Assembly: GCA_016202565.1 (NCBI GenBank)
Contig: JACQOK010000198.1
Coordinates: forward strand, 1-33,599
Origin: Betaproteobacteria bacterium
GTDB taxonomy: Bacteria > Pseudomonadota > Gammaproteobacteria > Burkholderiales > SG8-41
Direction of reading: 5' to 3'
DNA length: 33,599 bases
Shown: piece after piece, positions 15,854 through 23,367 of the stretch
How positions within the stretch are numbered: position 1 is the stretch's first letter
Layout of the letters: every line of letters begins with the position of its first letter
Position numbers and translations under genes: made by a program
Notes under the pieces: model-generated
What the model was told of the DNA's origin: nothing
The model's input: the letters and a program-made list of their open reading frames with translations, nothing else
Databases searched by the model: none

Positions 15854-17704
15854 TTACTTCGTTTCGTGAAATTCCGCGTCCACCACGCGCGCCCGGCTAC
15901 CGGGTTGCGCCGATCTTTCCGCTCCGGGAACCTTCTGCTCGGCGTAGATGCCGGCACCGGGCTGCTGCGCGTAGATCACGACGCCGGCTTCCTTGAGCAG
16001 CTTTTGAAGTGCCTCGGCTCGTTCGGTCGCGAGCCGGGCGTCCCGTCGGGACAGCGCCTCGCGCGTGTCACGGGTGGCGGCCTGAATGCGTTCTTTTAGC
16101 TCGGAAGTGAGCTTGTCGGAGAACTCGGCAAGCAGCTTGTCCGCCTGGTAACAGGCTGCTTCGGCCGCATTGAGCTGCTCCGCCTGCTCGCGCCGCTTCT
16201 TGTCCTCTTCGGCGTAGCGCTCGGCATCTTTGATCATGCGCTGCTTTTCCTCGTCGCGCAGGCGGGTGGAGCCGGTGATGCCGATCGATTGCGATTTGCC
16301 GGTCGCCGTATCCCTGGCGGTCACGTTCAATATTCCATTCGCGTCGATATCGAACGTGACTTCGATCTTGGGAATTCCGCGCGGCGCCGGCGGCAATCCG
16401 TCGAGGTTGAACTGGCCCAGGCTCACGTTGTCGGCGGCCATCGGCCGCTCGCCCTGGAACACGTGGATCGTCACGCTCGTCTGCAAATCCGCCGCCGTAC
16501 TGAAGAACTCGGATTTCTTGACCGGGACCGGCGTGTTGCGCGCGATCAGGGCGGTGGCGATGCCCCCGAGCGTCTCCACGCCGAGCGTGAGCGGCGTCAC
16601 ATCCACCAACACGATGTCGCCCACCTCGCCCGCGAGAACGCCGGCTTGTATCGCCGCCCCGCTCGCGACGCATTCCATCGGGTCGACGCCCAGTTCGGCC
16701 TTGCGCCCGAAAATATCCTCGAAAAATGCGCGCACGGCGGGCATGCGGGTGGGGCCGCCCACGAAGACGATGCGGTCGATCTGGCGCGGCTGCCTGCCGG
16801 CATCGCGCAAGGCCTGCTCCACCGGCCCGCGGCAGCGCTCGATCACCGGGCGCACCGTGTTTTCCAGCTCGGCGCGCGTGAGGTCGAGTTCGAGATGCTT
16901 GGGCTCGCCGCCGAGCGCAGCGATGTACGGCAGACTGATGTGGGTGGTGGTGCTGGTGGAAAGCTCGATCTTGGCGATCTCTGCGGCCTCCATCAGCCGC
17001 GCCGCGGCCTTGCGATCGTTGCGCACGTCCACGCCGGACTCGGTACGGAACCGGGCGGCCAGGTGTTCGAAGAGCTGTTGATTCATGTCGGTGCCGCCAA
17101 GCTGCGTGTCGCCGCTCGTCGCCTTGACTTCGAACACGCCCTTGCCGAACTCCATGATGGTCACGTCGAGCGTGCCGCCGCCGAAGTCCACCACCGCGAT
17201 GGTAAGCTCCTGCCCCTGGCGGTCGAGTCCGTAGGCGAGCGCGGCGGCGGTGGGCTCGTTCACGAGGCGCGCCACCTCCATGCCGGCGATGCGGCACGCG
17301 TCCTTGGTCGCGCTGCGCTGGTTGTCGTCGAAATAGGCGGGTACCGTTACGACGGCCTTTTCCACCGGCTCGCCGAGGAACGCCTCCGCATCGCGCTTGA
17401 TTTTCTGGAGCAGAAAGGCGGAAAGCTGCTCGGGAGAAAACGCACGGTCACGAAGGTTCAACGTCGTGCGCCGGCCCATCTGGCGCTTGAAGGCGGTCGC
17501 AGTCCCCTCGGGATTGGCGGTTGCCTGGCGCCGGGCCGGCTCGCCGACCAGCACTTGTCCGTCCGCCGTGACGGCAACGTAGCTCGGGAACGCCTTGCCG
17601 CCGAGGCTCACGCCCTCGGCGCTGGGAATGATGACCGGGCGGCCGCCGCGCAGAACGGCCGCAGCGGAGTTGGAAGTGCCGAGATCAATACCGATGATCG
17701 CCAT
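15854..17704 (-). CDS. dnaK: DnaK (Hsp70) chaperone
   Basis: A 616-aa ATP-dependent chaperone. The N-terminal ATPase domain has [14 protein letters not shown] (phosphate 1), [33 protein letters not shown] (phosphate 2) and [12 protein letters not shown]. The interdomain linker and substrate domain begin around [15 protein letters not shown] near residue 365. A helical lid with [17 protein letters not shown] follows, and the C-terminus ends [10 protein letters not shown], close to the usual DnaK end. The start at 17704 is set by the Hsp70 N-terminus and a GGGGAG site; the open frame extends further to 17788. It begins 19 bp after fbp and is followed at once by dnaJ. There is no grpE here. The phosphate-1 loop has SNSAA instead of TNS/TNSC, suggesting an accessory DnaK paralogue. 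Confidence 0.93.
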   Translation of the reverse strand: MAIIGIDLGTSNSAAAVLRGGRPVIIPSAEGVSLGGKAFPSYVAVTADGQVLVGEPARRQATANPEGTATAFKRQMGRRTTLNLRDRAFSPEQLSAFLLQKIKRDAEAFLGEPVEKAVVTVPAYFDDNQRSATKDACRIAGMEVARLVNEPTAAALAYGLDRQGQELTIAVVDFGGGTLDVTIMEFGKGVFEVKATSGDTQLGGTDMNQQLFEHLAARFRTESGVDVRNDRKAAARLMEAAEIAKIELSTSTTTHISLPYIAALGGEPKHLELDLTRAELENTVRPVIERCRGPVEQALRDAGRQPRQIDRIVFVGGPTRMPAVRAFFEDIFGRKAELGVDPMECVASGAAIQAGVLAGEVGDIVLVDVTPLTLGVETLGGIATALIARNTPVPVKKSEFFSTAADLQTSVTIHVFQGERPMAADNVSLGQFNLDGLPPAPRGIPKIEVTFDIDANGILNVTARDTATGKSQSIGITGSTRLRDEEKQRMIKDAERYAEEDKKRREQAEQLNAAEAACYQADKLLAEFSDKLTSELKERIQAATRDTREALSRRDARLATERAEALQKLLKEAGVVIYAQQPGAGIYAEQKVPGAERSAQPGSRARVVDAEFHETK

Positions 17705-17723
17705 CGCGACAATGCTCCCCGGT

Positions 17724-18863
17724 TCAGCGCGAAGCGGCGCGCCAGAACGCGCTTTCCGCCGTTTCTCCGCGCACGACGAAATCTTCATCGAGCGCCTTCA
17801 GTTTCTCCACGATGCCGGTGTATTCCAGCTCGCCCATCGGCAGCATCGCTGCCCCGAAAAAGCCCTGGCGCCGCATTTCCATCGCCTTCTCCGCCACGCG
17901 ATCGCGCACGGTGTCCCAGAACGGATGGGCGAACGCATCGAGCGCTTCGGTCAGCCGGCCGTTACGCTCGGCGAACGCGGCACAGCTCACGATCGGCGGG
18001 CCGTCGAAGTAACTGATGCCGCTCCCGAGCCCGACCGGCATGAGCGGAAGCTGATGCGAGCCGCGCATGCCGCCGGCGACAAAATGACCGTGCGCGAAGG
18101 GGGCGAGCACCTCGCCGGTCGCCGGAAAGTTCATCTGCACGCGCACCAGCATCACCGGGTCGTCCTTGCCGGTGTACTTGCCGGCGATATTGTGCAGCCG
18201 CGAAGTGGCGACCGCCACCGCTTGCTCGCCGGTGGCGCGCGACCACACGGACTCGACGACGTAGCGCTCGGGATCGCGCAGCAGCGCCGCGAGATCGTAG
18301 ATTCTCTCCGGTGTCACGAGTTCGATCACCCGATCGCGCTCCGTGTGACTGACATCCATTACGACGAACCGAAAGCCTTTCGACAAATTGGGAGAAAGGA
18401 TGAGGCCGGGCGTGTTCATCACGTCCGCGAACGCAAGATAAAGCGGCAGGTTGAATGCGCCCGGGTCGGTCTTGTCCGCGGCGAAAAAGAGGAACGGCTC
18501 GGCCGGGCGTTCGTCGAATTCCATCTCCGCCGCCGCCGGCCCCATGCCCTTGACGTTGCCCGAAAACGCATCCTTGAGCAGGTCCTGTCCCGCTCCGTAA
18601 AGACCCTGTTCCTTGGCCACGCCGGTGCCCGCCACGAACGCATCCCAGGCAAGCTTGTGGACCTGCGCATCACCGGTCCCCAAAGCGTGAGTCATCAGGA
18701 TCGCGATGTCGTCGCCGGTGTGGCTCACGTAGCTGTCGATCACGAACCCGTCGCCGTTCTGCGATATATGGTTTCGTACCGTCTCCAAGAGCCGGCGCGA
18801 GGGGGCGATGTGGCCGCCGATCGAGCCGATGTCCGCCTTGATGACCGAAAGCGTAATCTTCAT
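17724..18863 (-). CDS. fbp: Fructose-1,6-bisphosphate aldolase/phosphatase (class V FBPase)
   Basis: Bifunctional gluconeogenic enzyme that condenses triose phosphates to fructose-1,6-bisphosphate and dephosphorylates it irreversibly to fructose-6-phosphate. The product is 379 aa. Residues known for the archaeal enzymes are present: Asp11 and His18 in [17 protein letters not shown], the metal-binding Asp51-Asp52 pair in SHTGDD, Asp130-Lys131 in AADKTDPG, and Tyr230 and Lys233 (aldolase base and Schiff-base lysine) in GKYTGKDDP. The ATG at 18863 has a GGAGG site. This ancestral class is usual in archaea and deep-branching or thermophilic bacteria and less usual in proteobacteria. It heads the transcript that also carries dnaK and dnaJ. 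Confidence 0.92.
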   Translation of the reverse strand: MKITLSVIKADIGSIGGHIAPSRRLLETVRNHISQNGDGFVIDSYVSHTGDDIAILMTHALGTGDAQVHKLAWDAFVAGTGVAKEQGLYGAGQDLLKDAFSGNVKGMGPAAAEMEFDERPAEPFLFFAADKTDPGAFNLPLYLAFADVMNTPGLILSPNLSKGFRFVVMDVSHTERDRVIELVTPERIYDLAALLRDPERYVVESVWSRATGEQAVAVATSRLHNIAGKYTGKDDPVMLVRVQMNFPATGEVLAPFAHGHFVAGGMRGSHQLPLMPVGLGSGISYFDGPPIVSCAAFAERNGRLTEALDAFAHPFWDTVRDRVAEKAMEMRRQGFFGAAMLPMGELEYTGIVEKLKALDEDFVVRGETAESAFWRAASR

Positions 18864-18893
18864 GGTGTCCTCCAACCGGGAATTGCTTCAGAC

Positions 18894-18935
18894 AGTGTGC
18901 ACCGGGCAGACGCCCGCCGGGTTGACCAAGATCAA
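18894..18935 (-). promoter_or_regulatory. FNR-type promoter of fbp-dnaK-dnaJ
   Basis: FNR box TTGAC-CAAG-ATCAA (18922-18935), with a weak -10 CACACT at 18899-18894 on the minus strand, 22 nt away. The predicted start near 18887 gives a leader of about 24 nt. It is one of two boxes in the 314-bp divergent region 18864-19177, which otherwise holds nothing recognised. Confidence 0.62.
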
Positions 18936-19033
18936 AGGATAGGCGAGTACCGGACGCCGTTGCCGGCGGGCCCGGACCCCCGTCGGCAGCGGATCAGAAG
19001 GAGGGCAACCCTCGCGCGGCGCGCCATCCCTGC

Positions 19034-19074
19034 TTGATCTGGATCAAAACTCCGCCGCGCGCATGTGGCAACAT
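19034..19074 (+). promoter_or_regulatory. FNR-type promoter of hsp20-hpf-hemerythrin
   Basis: FNR box TTGAT-CTGG-ATCAA (19034-19047), with a weak -10 CAACAT at 19069-19074, 21 nt downstream. The leader to the hsp20 ATG would be about 97 nt, longer than for most sites here. Confidence 0.58.
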
Positions 19075-19177
19075 GAAAAAGTGCAGGACATGGCGTCCCG
19101 CAATCAACGTTTTTGATCCGACAGGGAACACAGCGTTGCAGCACAGGCTGTGTCCAATTCCGCTCAGGAGATGAGTC

Positions 19178-19684
19178 ATGGCAAGGGAAAGCAAGGGACA
19201 AGTCCCGGTAACTAAAGGCAAAGAGATCGAGAAGGCGCCGGCGAGAGTGCTGCGCCCGGTCGAGGATGTGGAGCGCATGTTCGATGAATTCTTCCCCCGC
19301 GACTGGTCATGGCCGCTGCGCTGGGAGCGCCCATTGTTGCCCTCGCTCGCGACGATCGAGGCGCGGATGCCGAAGCTCGACATCATTGACCGCGACGACG
19401 AAGTGATCGTCAAGGCCGAGGTTCCGGGGGTGAACAAGGACGACATCGAGATCAGCCTCACCGGCAATCTGGTCACCATCAAGGGCGAAACCCGGAAGGA
19501 AGAAAAGGAAGAAAAGGGCGATTACTACCGGTGTGAAATCTCCCGCGGGGCATTTTCGCGCATGGCATCGTTGCCCGTCGAAGTAGACGACTCGAAGGCA
19601 AAAGCCGTTTTGACCGACGGCGTGCTGGAGATCACGCTGCCCAAGGTTGAAAAAGCCAGGAAGCGCTCGATCAAGGTGGACTGA
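19178..19684 (+). CDS. Hsp20/alpha-crystallin small heat-shock protein (copy 2)
   Basis: A 168-aa holdase chaperone. The alpha-crystallin domain starts at about residue 65 (KLDIIDRDDEVIVKAEVPGV) and includes KGDYYRCEISRGAFSRMASLP and LTDGVLEITLPKVEKARKRS. The hydrophobic N-terminal arm has RMFDEFFPRDWSWPLRWERP, matching the arm of copy 1 (RLFERVFPRGWLRPLAWESP). The ATG has AGGAG six bases upstream. It is first of three rightward genes with small gaps: 36 bp to the hibernation factor, 3 bp from there to hemerythrin. Confidence 0.93.
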   Translation: MARESKGQVPVTKGKEIEKAPARVLRPVEDVERMFDEFFPRDWSWPLRWERPLLPSLATIEARMPKLDIIDRDDEVIVKAEVPGVNKDDIEISLTGNLVTIKGETRKEEKEEKGDYYRCEISRGAFSRMASLPVEVDDSKAKAVLTDGVLEITLPKVEKARKRSIKVD

Positions 19685-19691
19685 GCCGGGA

Positions 19692-19706
19692 TTGACCTGG
19701 AGTCAA
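19692..19706. repeat. FNR-like inverted repeat with wrong spacing between hsp20 and hpf
   Basis: TTGAC-CTGGA-GTCAA is a perfect 5-bp inverted repeat, but it has 5 rather than 4 central bases and GTCAA rather than ATCAA. It is therefore not called an FNR site. It lies just ahead of the hpf ribosome site and may be chance. Confidence 0.3.
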
Positions 19707-19720
19707 CTGGAGATCAGACC

Positions 19721-20287
19721 ATGCAACTACCATTACAGATCGTGTTTCGAAACCTCGATTGGTCAGAGGCCATCGCGGCGAAGATCGGAGAGCGCGCCAC
19801 CAAGCTGGAAGACTACTACGACCACATCATGGGCTGTCGGGTGGCGGTCGAGGCACAGCACAAGCATCATCTCCGCGGGCAGCATTACCACGTGCGGATC
19901 GACGTGACGGTACCGGACGGCGAGCTGGTCGCCAGTCGCGAGCCCGACGAACACCATGCGTACACTGACGTGTACGTCGCGATTCGCGACGCCTTCGACA
20001 CCATGCGCCGCCAGTTGGAGGACTATGCGCGCCGCCGCCGGCGCCAAGTCAAGGAGCACGAAGCGCCGCCCCACGGGCGCATCGTGGAGCTCTATCCGGC
20101 AGAAAGCTACGGCAGGATCGAGTCACCCGACGGCGGGCTGATCTATTTCCACCGCAATAGCGTGGTGGACGCGGATTTCGACCAATTGGAGATCGGCGCA
20201 GAGGTGCGCTTCGATGTCGAAATGGGCGACCGCGGCCCACAGGCCACTACCGTCCATCTCGTCGGCAAGCACCACATCGTCGGGTAA
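19721..20287 (+). CDS. Ribosome hibernation factor (HPF/RaiA) fused to a cold-shock-like domain
   Basis: A 188-aa fusion. Residues 1 to about 105 match the HPF/RaiA (sigma-54 modulation) fold: QIVFRNLDWSEAIAAKIGERATKLEDYY, then YHVRIDVTVPDGELVASREP and DVYVAIRDAFDTMRRQLEDYARRRR. These proteins bind the 30S decoding region and silence ribosomes. From about 118, HGRIVELYPAESYGRIESPDGG, IYFHRNSVV and LEIGAEVRFDVEMGDRGPQA form a cold-shock (OB-fold) domain in place of the usual dimerisation tail. The start has GGAG nearby. Between hsp20 and a hemerythrin, it fits protein-synthesis shutdown at oxygen loss. The domain calls are firm; the effect of the fusion is unknown. Confidence 0.88.
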   Translation: MQLPLQIVFRNLDWSEAIAAKIGERATKLEDYYDHIMGCRVAVEAQHKHHLRGQHYHVRIDVTVPDGELVASREPDEHHAYTDVYVAIRDAFDTMRRQLEDYARRRRRQVKEHEAPPHGRIVELYPAESYGRIESPDGGLIYFHRNSVVDADFDQLEIGAEVRFDVEMGDRGPQATTVHLVGKHHIVG

Positions 20288-20290
20288 ATC

Positions 20291-20830
20291 ATGGCTGATC
20301 CGATCACTGAATGGCATGACGAGCACGCCCGCTTCGGCCGGCTGCTCGACCTGCTGGAAACGCAAGCGATGGCCTTCCATGCGGGCGAAGAACCCAATTA
20401 CGACTTGATGCGCGACGTCATCCACTATCTGCGGCATTTTGCCGACCGCTTTCATCATCCGCGCGAGGACGTGGCGTTTGCGCGTCTGGCCGAGCGGGAT
20501 CCCGGCCTGCGCCTGGCGGTAAGCCGGCTCCTGCAGGAGCATCGCGTGATCACCGTGACGGGAGAGGAACTTCTCAGGCGCCTGGATGACATTGCCGCGG
20601 ACGTGGTGGTCGAACGCTCGGCCGTGGAAGCAGCGGCGGTGATCTTTCTCGTGTATTACCGCCATCATCTCGCCACGGAAGAAACGGAGATCGTGCCACG
20701 CGCGGCGGAACTCTTGACGCCCGATGACTGGGCCGCCGTGACAGCCGCCGTTCCGACCGGTCGAGATCCGCTCTTCGGGGACGATGTCGAGGCGCGCTAT
20801 GAGGAACTGAGCCGGCAGCTGAAGCTCTAG
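20291..20830 (+). CDS. Hemerythrin-like (HHE domain) protein
   Basis: A 179-aa four-helix protein with a non-heme di-iron site predicted to bind O2 or NO. Candidate ligands run in family order: EWHDEHARF near residue 9, HYLRHFADRFHHPRED near 46-60, LLQEHRVI near 83, and YYRHHLATEETEI near 122. The C-terminal about 40 residues (LTPDDWAAVTAAVP to the end) extend past the core. It begins 3 bp after the hpf stop, so the genes are almost certainly co-translated. Single-domain hemerythrins of this type usually protect against or sense oxygen, NO or iron stress; which applies here is unknown. Confidence 0.88.
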   Translation: MADPITEWHDEHARFGRLLDLLETQAMAFHAGEEPNYDLMRDVIHYLRHFADRFHHPREDVAFARLAERDPGLRLAVSRLLQEHRVITVTGEELLRRLDDIAADVVVERSAVEAAAVIFLVYYRHHLATEETEIVPRAAELLTPDDWAAVTAAVPTGRDPLFGDDVEARYEELSRQLKL

Positions 20831-20833
20831 CAT

Positions 20834-20940
20834 TACTGTGTCATGCCCGCCCCCGATTAAAACATTCGAGGGCAGGCTCCGGCGGGCATCCAATGTGCCG
20901 ACAGCAATTAGATTCCCGACTACTCGGGAATGACACAGTA
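20834..20940 (+). mobile_element. MITE-like repeat, copy A
   Basis: A 107-bp element with terminal inverted repeats TACTGTGTCAT and ATGACACAGTA. The outer TA on each side may be the duplicated target dinucleotide, as for IS630/Tc1-type transposases. It contains an internal hairpin TCCCGA-CTAC-TCGGGA and no gene. Copy B (23368-23474) is the reverse complement with 104 of 107 identical bases. The ends resemble the TCATTCCCG-type intergenic repeats common in proteobacteria. Confidence 0.85.
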
Positions 20941-20947
20941 GATCTGG

Positions 20948-22768
20948 TCAGGCGGCAGCCGGAAGCTTGCTCCGCAGCGCTTTCAGGTCCTCCTCGACGA
21001 GTGTCTCCTTCTCGAGCAGCGCCTGCGCGCCGCCTTCAAGCAGGTCGCGGTGCTCGTTCAGGATGCCGACCGCCTTCTCAAAGGCGGCGTTCACGAACTC
21101 CCTCACGGCGCAGTCGATCTCGCGCGCCGTCTCCTCGCTGAATTCGCGCCCGCGCATCGTCTCGCCCGGAACACCCAGGAAGGTCGGGCGTTCGGCTTCG
21201 TACGCCACGTGTCCCAGTTTCTCGTACATGCCGAAGCGCATCACCATGCTGCGCGCGATGTCGGTGACTTTCGCGAGGTCGTCCGCCGCGCCGGATGAAA
21301 GGTGGCCGAACACGACGCGCTCGGAGGCCCGGCCGCCCAGGAGCACGGCCATCTTGTTCTCGAACTCCTCGCGGGTCATGAGATAACGGTCCTCGGTCGG
21401 CCGCTGGATGGTATAGCCGAGTGCGCCGATGCCGCGGGGAATGATCGAGATCTTGTGCACCGGGTCCGCGCCGGGCAGGCACATCGCGACCAGCGCGTGG
21501 CCCATCTCGTGATAGGCGATGACCTTGCGTTCGTTCGCATTGAGCACGCGGTTCTTCTTTTCGAGGCCGGCGACGATCCGCTCCACCGCGCGCGTGAAGT
21601 CATCCGCTGTCACCGCGTCGCCGCCGCGCCGCGTCGCGAGCAGGGCCGCCTCGTTGATCAGGTTGGCAAGATCCGCTCCCGAAAAGCCCACGGTGAGCGC
21701 CGCGACCTGCTCGAGGTCGACATCGGCGGCGATGCGCACTTTCCGGATGTGGGTCTTCAGGATCTGCACCCGGCCGATGCGGTCCGGGCGGTCCACCAGC
21801 ACCTGGCGATCGAAGCGGCCCGCCCGCAGCAGCGCGGGATCGAGGATTTCGGGACGGTTGGTGGCGGCCAGCAGAATGAGCCCGGTGCTGGGATCGAAAC
21901 CGTCCATTTCGGAGAGTAGCTGGTTGAGCGTCTGCTCCTTCTCGTCATGTCCGCCCAGCGGGAACGCGGTGCGCGCGCGGCCCAGCGCGTCCAGCTCGTC
22001 GATGAAAATGATGGCCGGCGCCCGCTGCCGCGCCTGTTCGAACAGGTCCCGCACCCGCGCGGCGCCGACGCCGACGAACATCTCCACGAATTCCGAGCCG
22101 CTGATGGAGAAGAAGGGCACGCCCGCTTCACCGGCCACCGCGCGGGCGAGCAGCGTCTTCCCCGTGCCGGGCGGGCCGACCAGCAGCACGCCCTTCGGGA
22201 TATGCGCGCCGAGGCGGCCATAGCTCTTGGGGTCCTTGAGGAAACTGACGACCTCTTTGAGCTCCTCCTTGGCCTCGTCCACGCCCGCGACATCGTCGAA
22301 GGTGACCTTGGTGTCCTTTTCCATGTAGACCTTCGCCTTGCTCTTGCCGATGGTAAGGAAACCGCCGCCCATCCCCTGGCTCTGGGCGACGCGACGGATC
22401 ACGAACATCCAGATGCCGAGAAAAAGCAGCATCGGCAGGATCCATGACAGGATGTCGCGTACGAACGTGCTCTCGATCGCGCCGCCAAACTTGACGTTGT
22501 ATTTTTCGAGGTCCTTCGCCAGCTCGCGCTCGACCCGGATGGTCACGAACCGGGTCTGGCCGCTCGGCATGGCGCGGGTAAAAGTGCCTTCGATCCGATT
22601 CTCGAAGACGGTGATGTCCTTGATGTCACCGGCCTTGAGATGTTCCTCAAACTCGCTGTACGACAGCCGTTCCACCTGCCGCGATTCGACCCACAGGCTT
22701 TGCAGCCACAGGACGGCGAGCACCGCCAGCATGAAATAGACGAGATTGATGCTGGTTTGTCTGTCCAT
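20948..22768 (-). CDS. ftsH: ATP-dependent zinc metalloprotease FtsH
   Basis: A 606-aa membrane-anchored AAA+ protease that degrades misfolded membrane proteins and short-lived regulators. Two N-terminal transmembrane helices ([21 protein letters not shown] near 7-27 and [19 protein letters not shown] near 106-124) bracket a periplasmic domain. Walker A GPPGTGKT is near residue 197, Walker [12 protein letters not shown] follows, then [21 protein letters not shown]. The zinc site HEMGH is near residue 418. It is somewhat shorter at the C-terminus than E. coli FtsH. It lies alone between two inverted MITE-like repeats and has its own FNR-type promoter, so it is probably an accessory copy rather than the housekeeping ftsH, which normally follows rlmE. 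Confidence 0.94.
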   Translation of the reverse strand: MDRQTSINLVYFMLAVLAVLWLQSLWVESRQVERLSYSEFEEHLKAGDIKDITVFENRIEGTFTRAMPSGQTRFVTIRVERELAKDLEKYNVKFGGAIESTFVRDILSWILPMLLFLGIWMFVIRRVAQSQGMGGGFLTIGKSKAKVYMEKDTKVTFDDVAGVDEAKEELKEVVSFLKDPKSYGRLGAHIPKGVLLVGPPGTGKTLLARAVAGEAGVPFFSISGSEFVEMFVGVGAARVRDLFEQARQRAPAIIFIDELDALGRARTAFPLGGHDEKEQTLNQLLSEMDGFDPSTGLILLAATNRPEILDPALLRAGRFDRQVLVDRPDRIGRVQILKTHIRKVRIAADVDLEQVAALTVGFSGADLANLINEAALLATRRGGDAVTADDFTRAVERIVAGLEKKNRVLNANERKVIAYHEMGHALVAMCLPGADPVHKISIIPRGIGALGYTIQRPTEDRYLMTREEFENKMAVLLGGRASERVVFGHLSSGAADDLAKVTDIARSMVMRFGMYEKLGHVAYEAERPTFLGVPGETMRGREFSEETAREIDCAVREFVNAAFEKAVGILNEHRDLLEGGAQALLEKETLVEEDLKALRSKLPAAA

Positions 22769-22798
22769 GTGTGTCAGGGCCCGCCTGCCGATTGCGCG

Positions 22799-22839
22799 AG
22801 ATTACACCGTCGAGCCGGGTTGGTATTGATCAAAATCAA
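22799..22839 (-). promoter_or_regulatory. FNR-type promoter of ftsH
   Basis: FNR box TTGAT-CAAA-ATCAA (22826-22839), with TAATCT at 22804-22799 on the minus strand, 21 nt away; the -10 match is weak. The predicted start near 22793 leaves about 25 nt to the ftsH ATG. Confidence 0.63.
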
Positions 22840-22925
22840 GTATGCTGCGCCAGGCCAGGCGTTCTTTCAACTTGAGGGCTGCAGTGTCGCAGTTTGAAAT
22901 GCAACAGCGCGGACAGGTGCGGGAC

Positions 22926-23039
22926 CTACAAGACAAATGCCATTAAGAGGAGAACGAGGGCAACGAGTAACATGGCTGCGACCCATAGCAAGATGAGCGC
23001 CATGAGAAGGTTCGGACCGTTGTCCTCGCCGCGAAACAC
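22926..23039 (-). CDS. Tiny single-helix membrane protein candidate
   Basis: A 37-aa reading frame from GTG at 23039, FRGEDNGPNLL followed by a long hydrophobic helix (MALILLWVAAMLLVALVLLL). The frame stays open upstream to an ATC at 23069, which has AGGAG eight bases before it and would give a 47-aa form beginning AIYRLRRGIVFRG, a basic cytoplasmic N-terminus before the helix. No family recognised. It lies upstream of ftsH on the same strand but before the ftsH promoter. The start is uncertain; the uninterrupted hydrophobic segment is the main evidence that it is real. Confidence 0.42.
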   Translation of the reverse strand: MFRGEDNGPNLLMALILLWVAAMLLVALVLLLMAFVL

Positions 23040-23121
23040 GATGCCCCGCCGCAGCCGATATATTGCGATTCACATTGCTCCTGAAGATTACGGGCTCGTT
23101 CATTGCGCGAGAGCGTCAGAA

Positions 23122-23137
23122 TGATCCGAACGGATCA
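23122..23137. promoter_or_regulatory. Palindrome upstream of the sigma-54-like promoter
   Basis: TGATCCG-AA-CGGATCA, perfect 7-bp arms. It lies about 38 bp upstream of the -24 element at 23176, at a distance suited to an activator or enhancer-binding protein site for the small membrane gene. No specific regulator is implied. Confidence 0.4.
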
Positions 23138-23174
23138 ATGCCAAACGGAAGTATGCATTTCACGAAACCCCGAG

Positions 23175-23190
23175 TGGCACGCTTCCTGCA
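23175..23190 (+). promoter_or_regulatory. Sigma-54-type (-24/-12) promoter
   Basis: TGGCACGCTTCCTGCA matches the RpoN consensus TGGCACG-N4-TTGCA except for one base. GG (23176-23177) and GC (23188-23189) are separated by exactly 10 nt. The predicted start near 23201 is followed by AGGGG (23215-23219) and the ATG at 23227. Confidence 0.6.
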
Positions 23191-23226
23191 TGTGGGAAGT
23201 GCATCCGTAAATCTAGGGGCTTCGTT

Positions 23227-23364
23227 ATGGGTAAGTGGCTACTCTGGATTGCAGCCGGAATCGTTCTTTTGATTGTGCTAATCGCTGGTGCGGTGCTAAG
23301 CGAAGTCAAGGGCGATGAATTGGCGGCGCGGAATATTGTGTCGCCAATCGAAGACGCCTCCTAG
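23227..23364 (+). CDS. Small single-pass membrane protein
   Basis: A 45-aa product. MGKWLLW is followed by a transmembrane helix (IAAGIVLLIVLIAGAVL, about residues 8-24), then a hydrophilic tail, SEVKGDELAARNIVSPIEDAS. A good ribosome site, AGGGG, stands seven bases before the ATG, and a sigma-54-type promoter lies just upstream, so expression is well supported despite the small size. The tail would be periplasmic or cytoplasmic depending on orientation; the basic N-terminus favours N-in. No family recognised. It ends four bases before MITE copy B. Confidence 0.65.
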   Translation: MGKWLLWIAAGIVLLIVLIAGAVLSEVKGDELAARNIVSPIEDAS

Positions 23365-23367
23365 ATC

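Noticed and set aside
14735-16099. 454-codon plus-strand open frame over dnaJ
   Set aside because: Antisense to dnaJ/dnaK; no conserved motif.
19692-19706. TTGAC-CTGGA-GTCAA as an FNR site
   Set aside because: Spacer is 5 instead of 4 and the right half is GTCAA; no -10 at class II distance.
20123-20893. Minus-strand open frame over the hemerythrin ending in the MITE
   Set aside because: Its first residues are the translation of repeat copy A, and the rest is antisense to hemerythrin and hpf.
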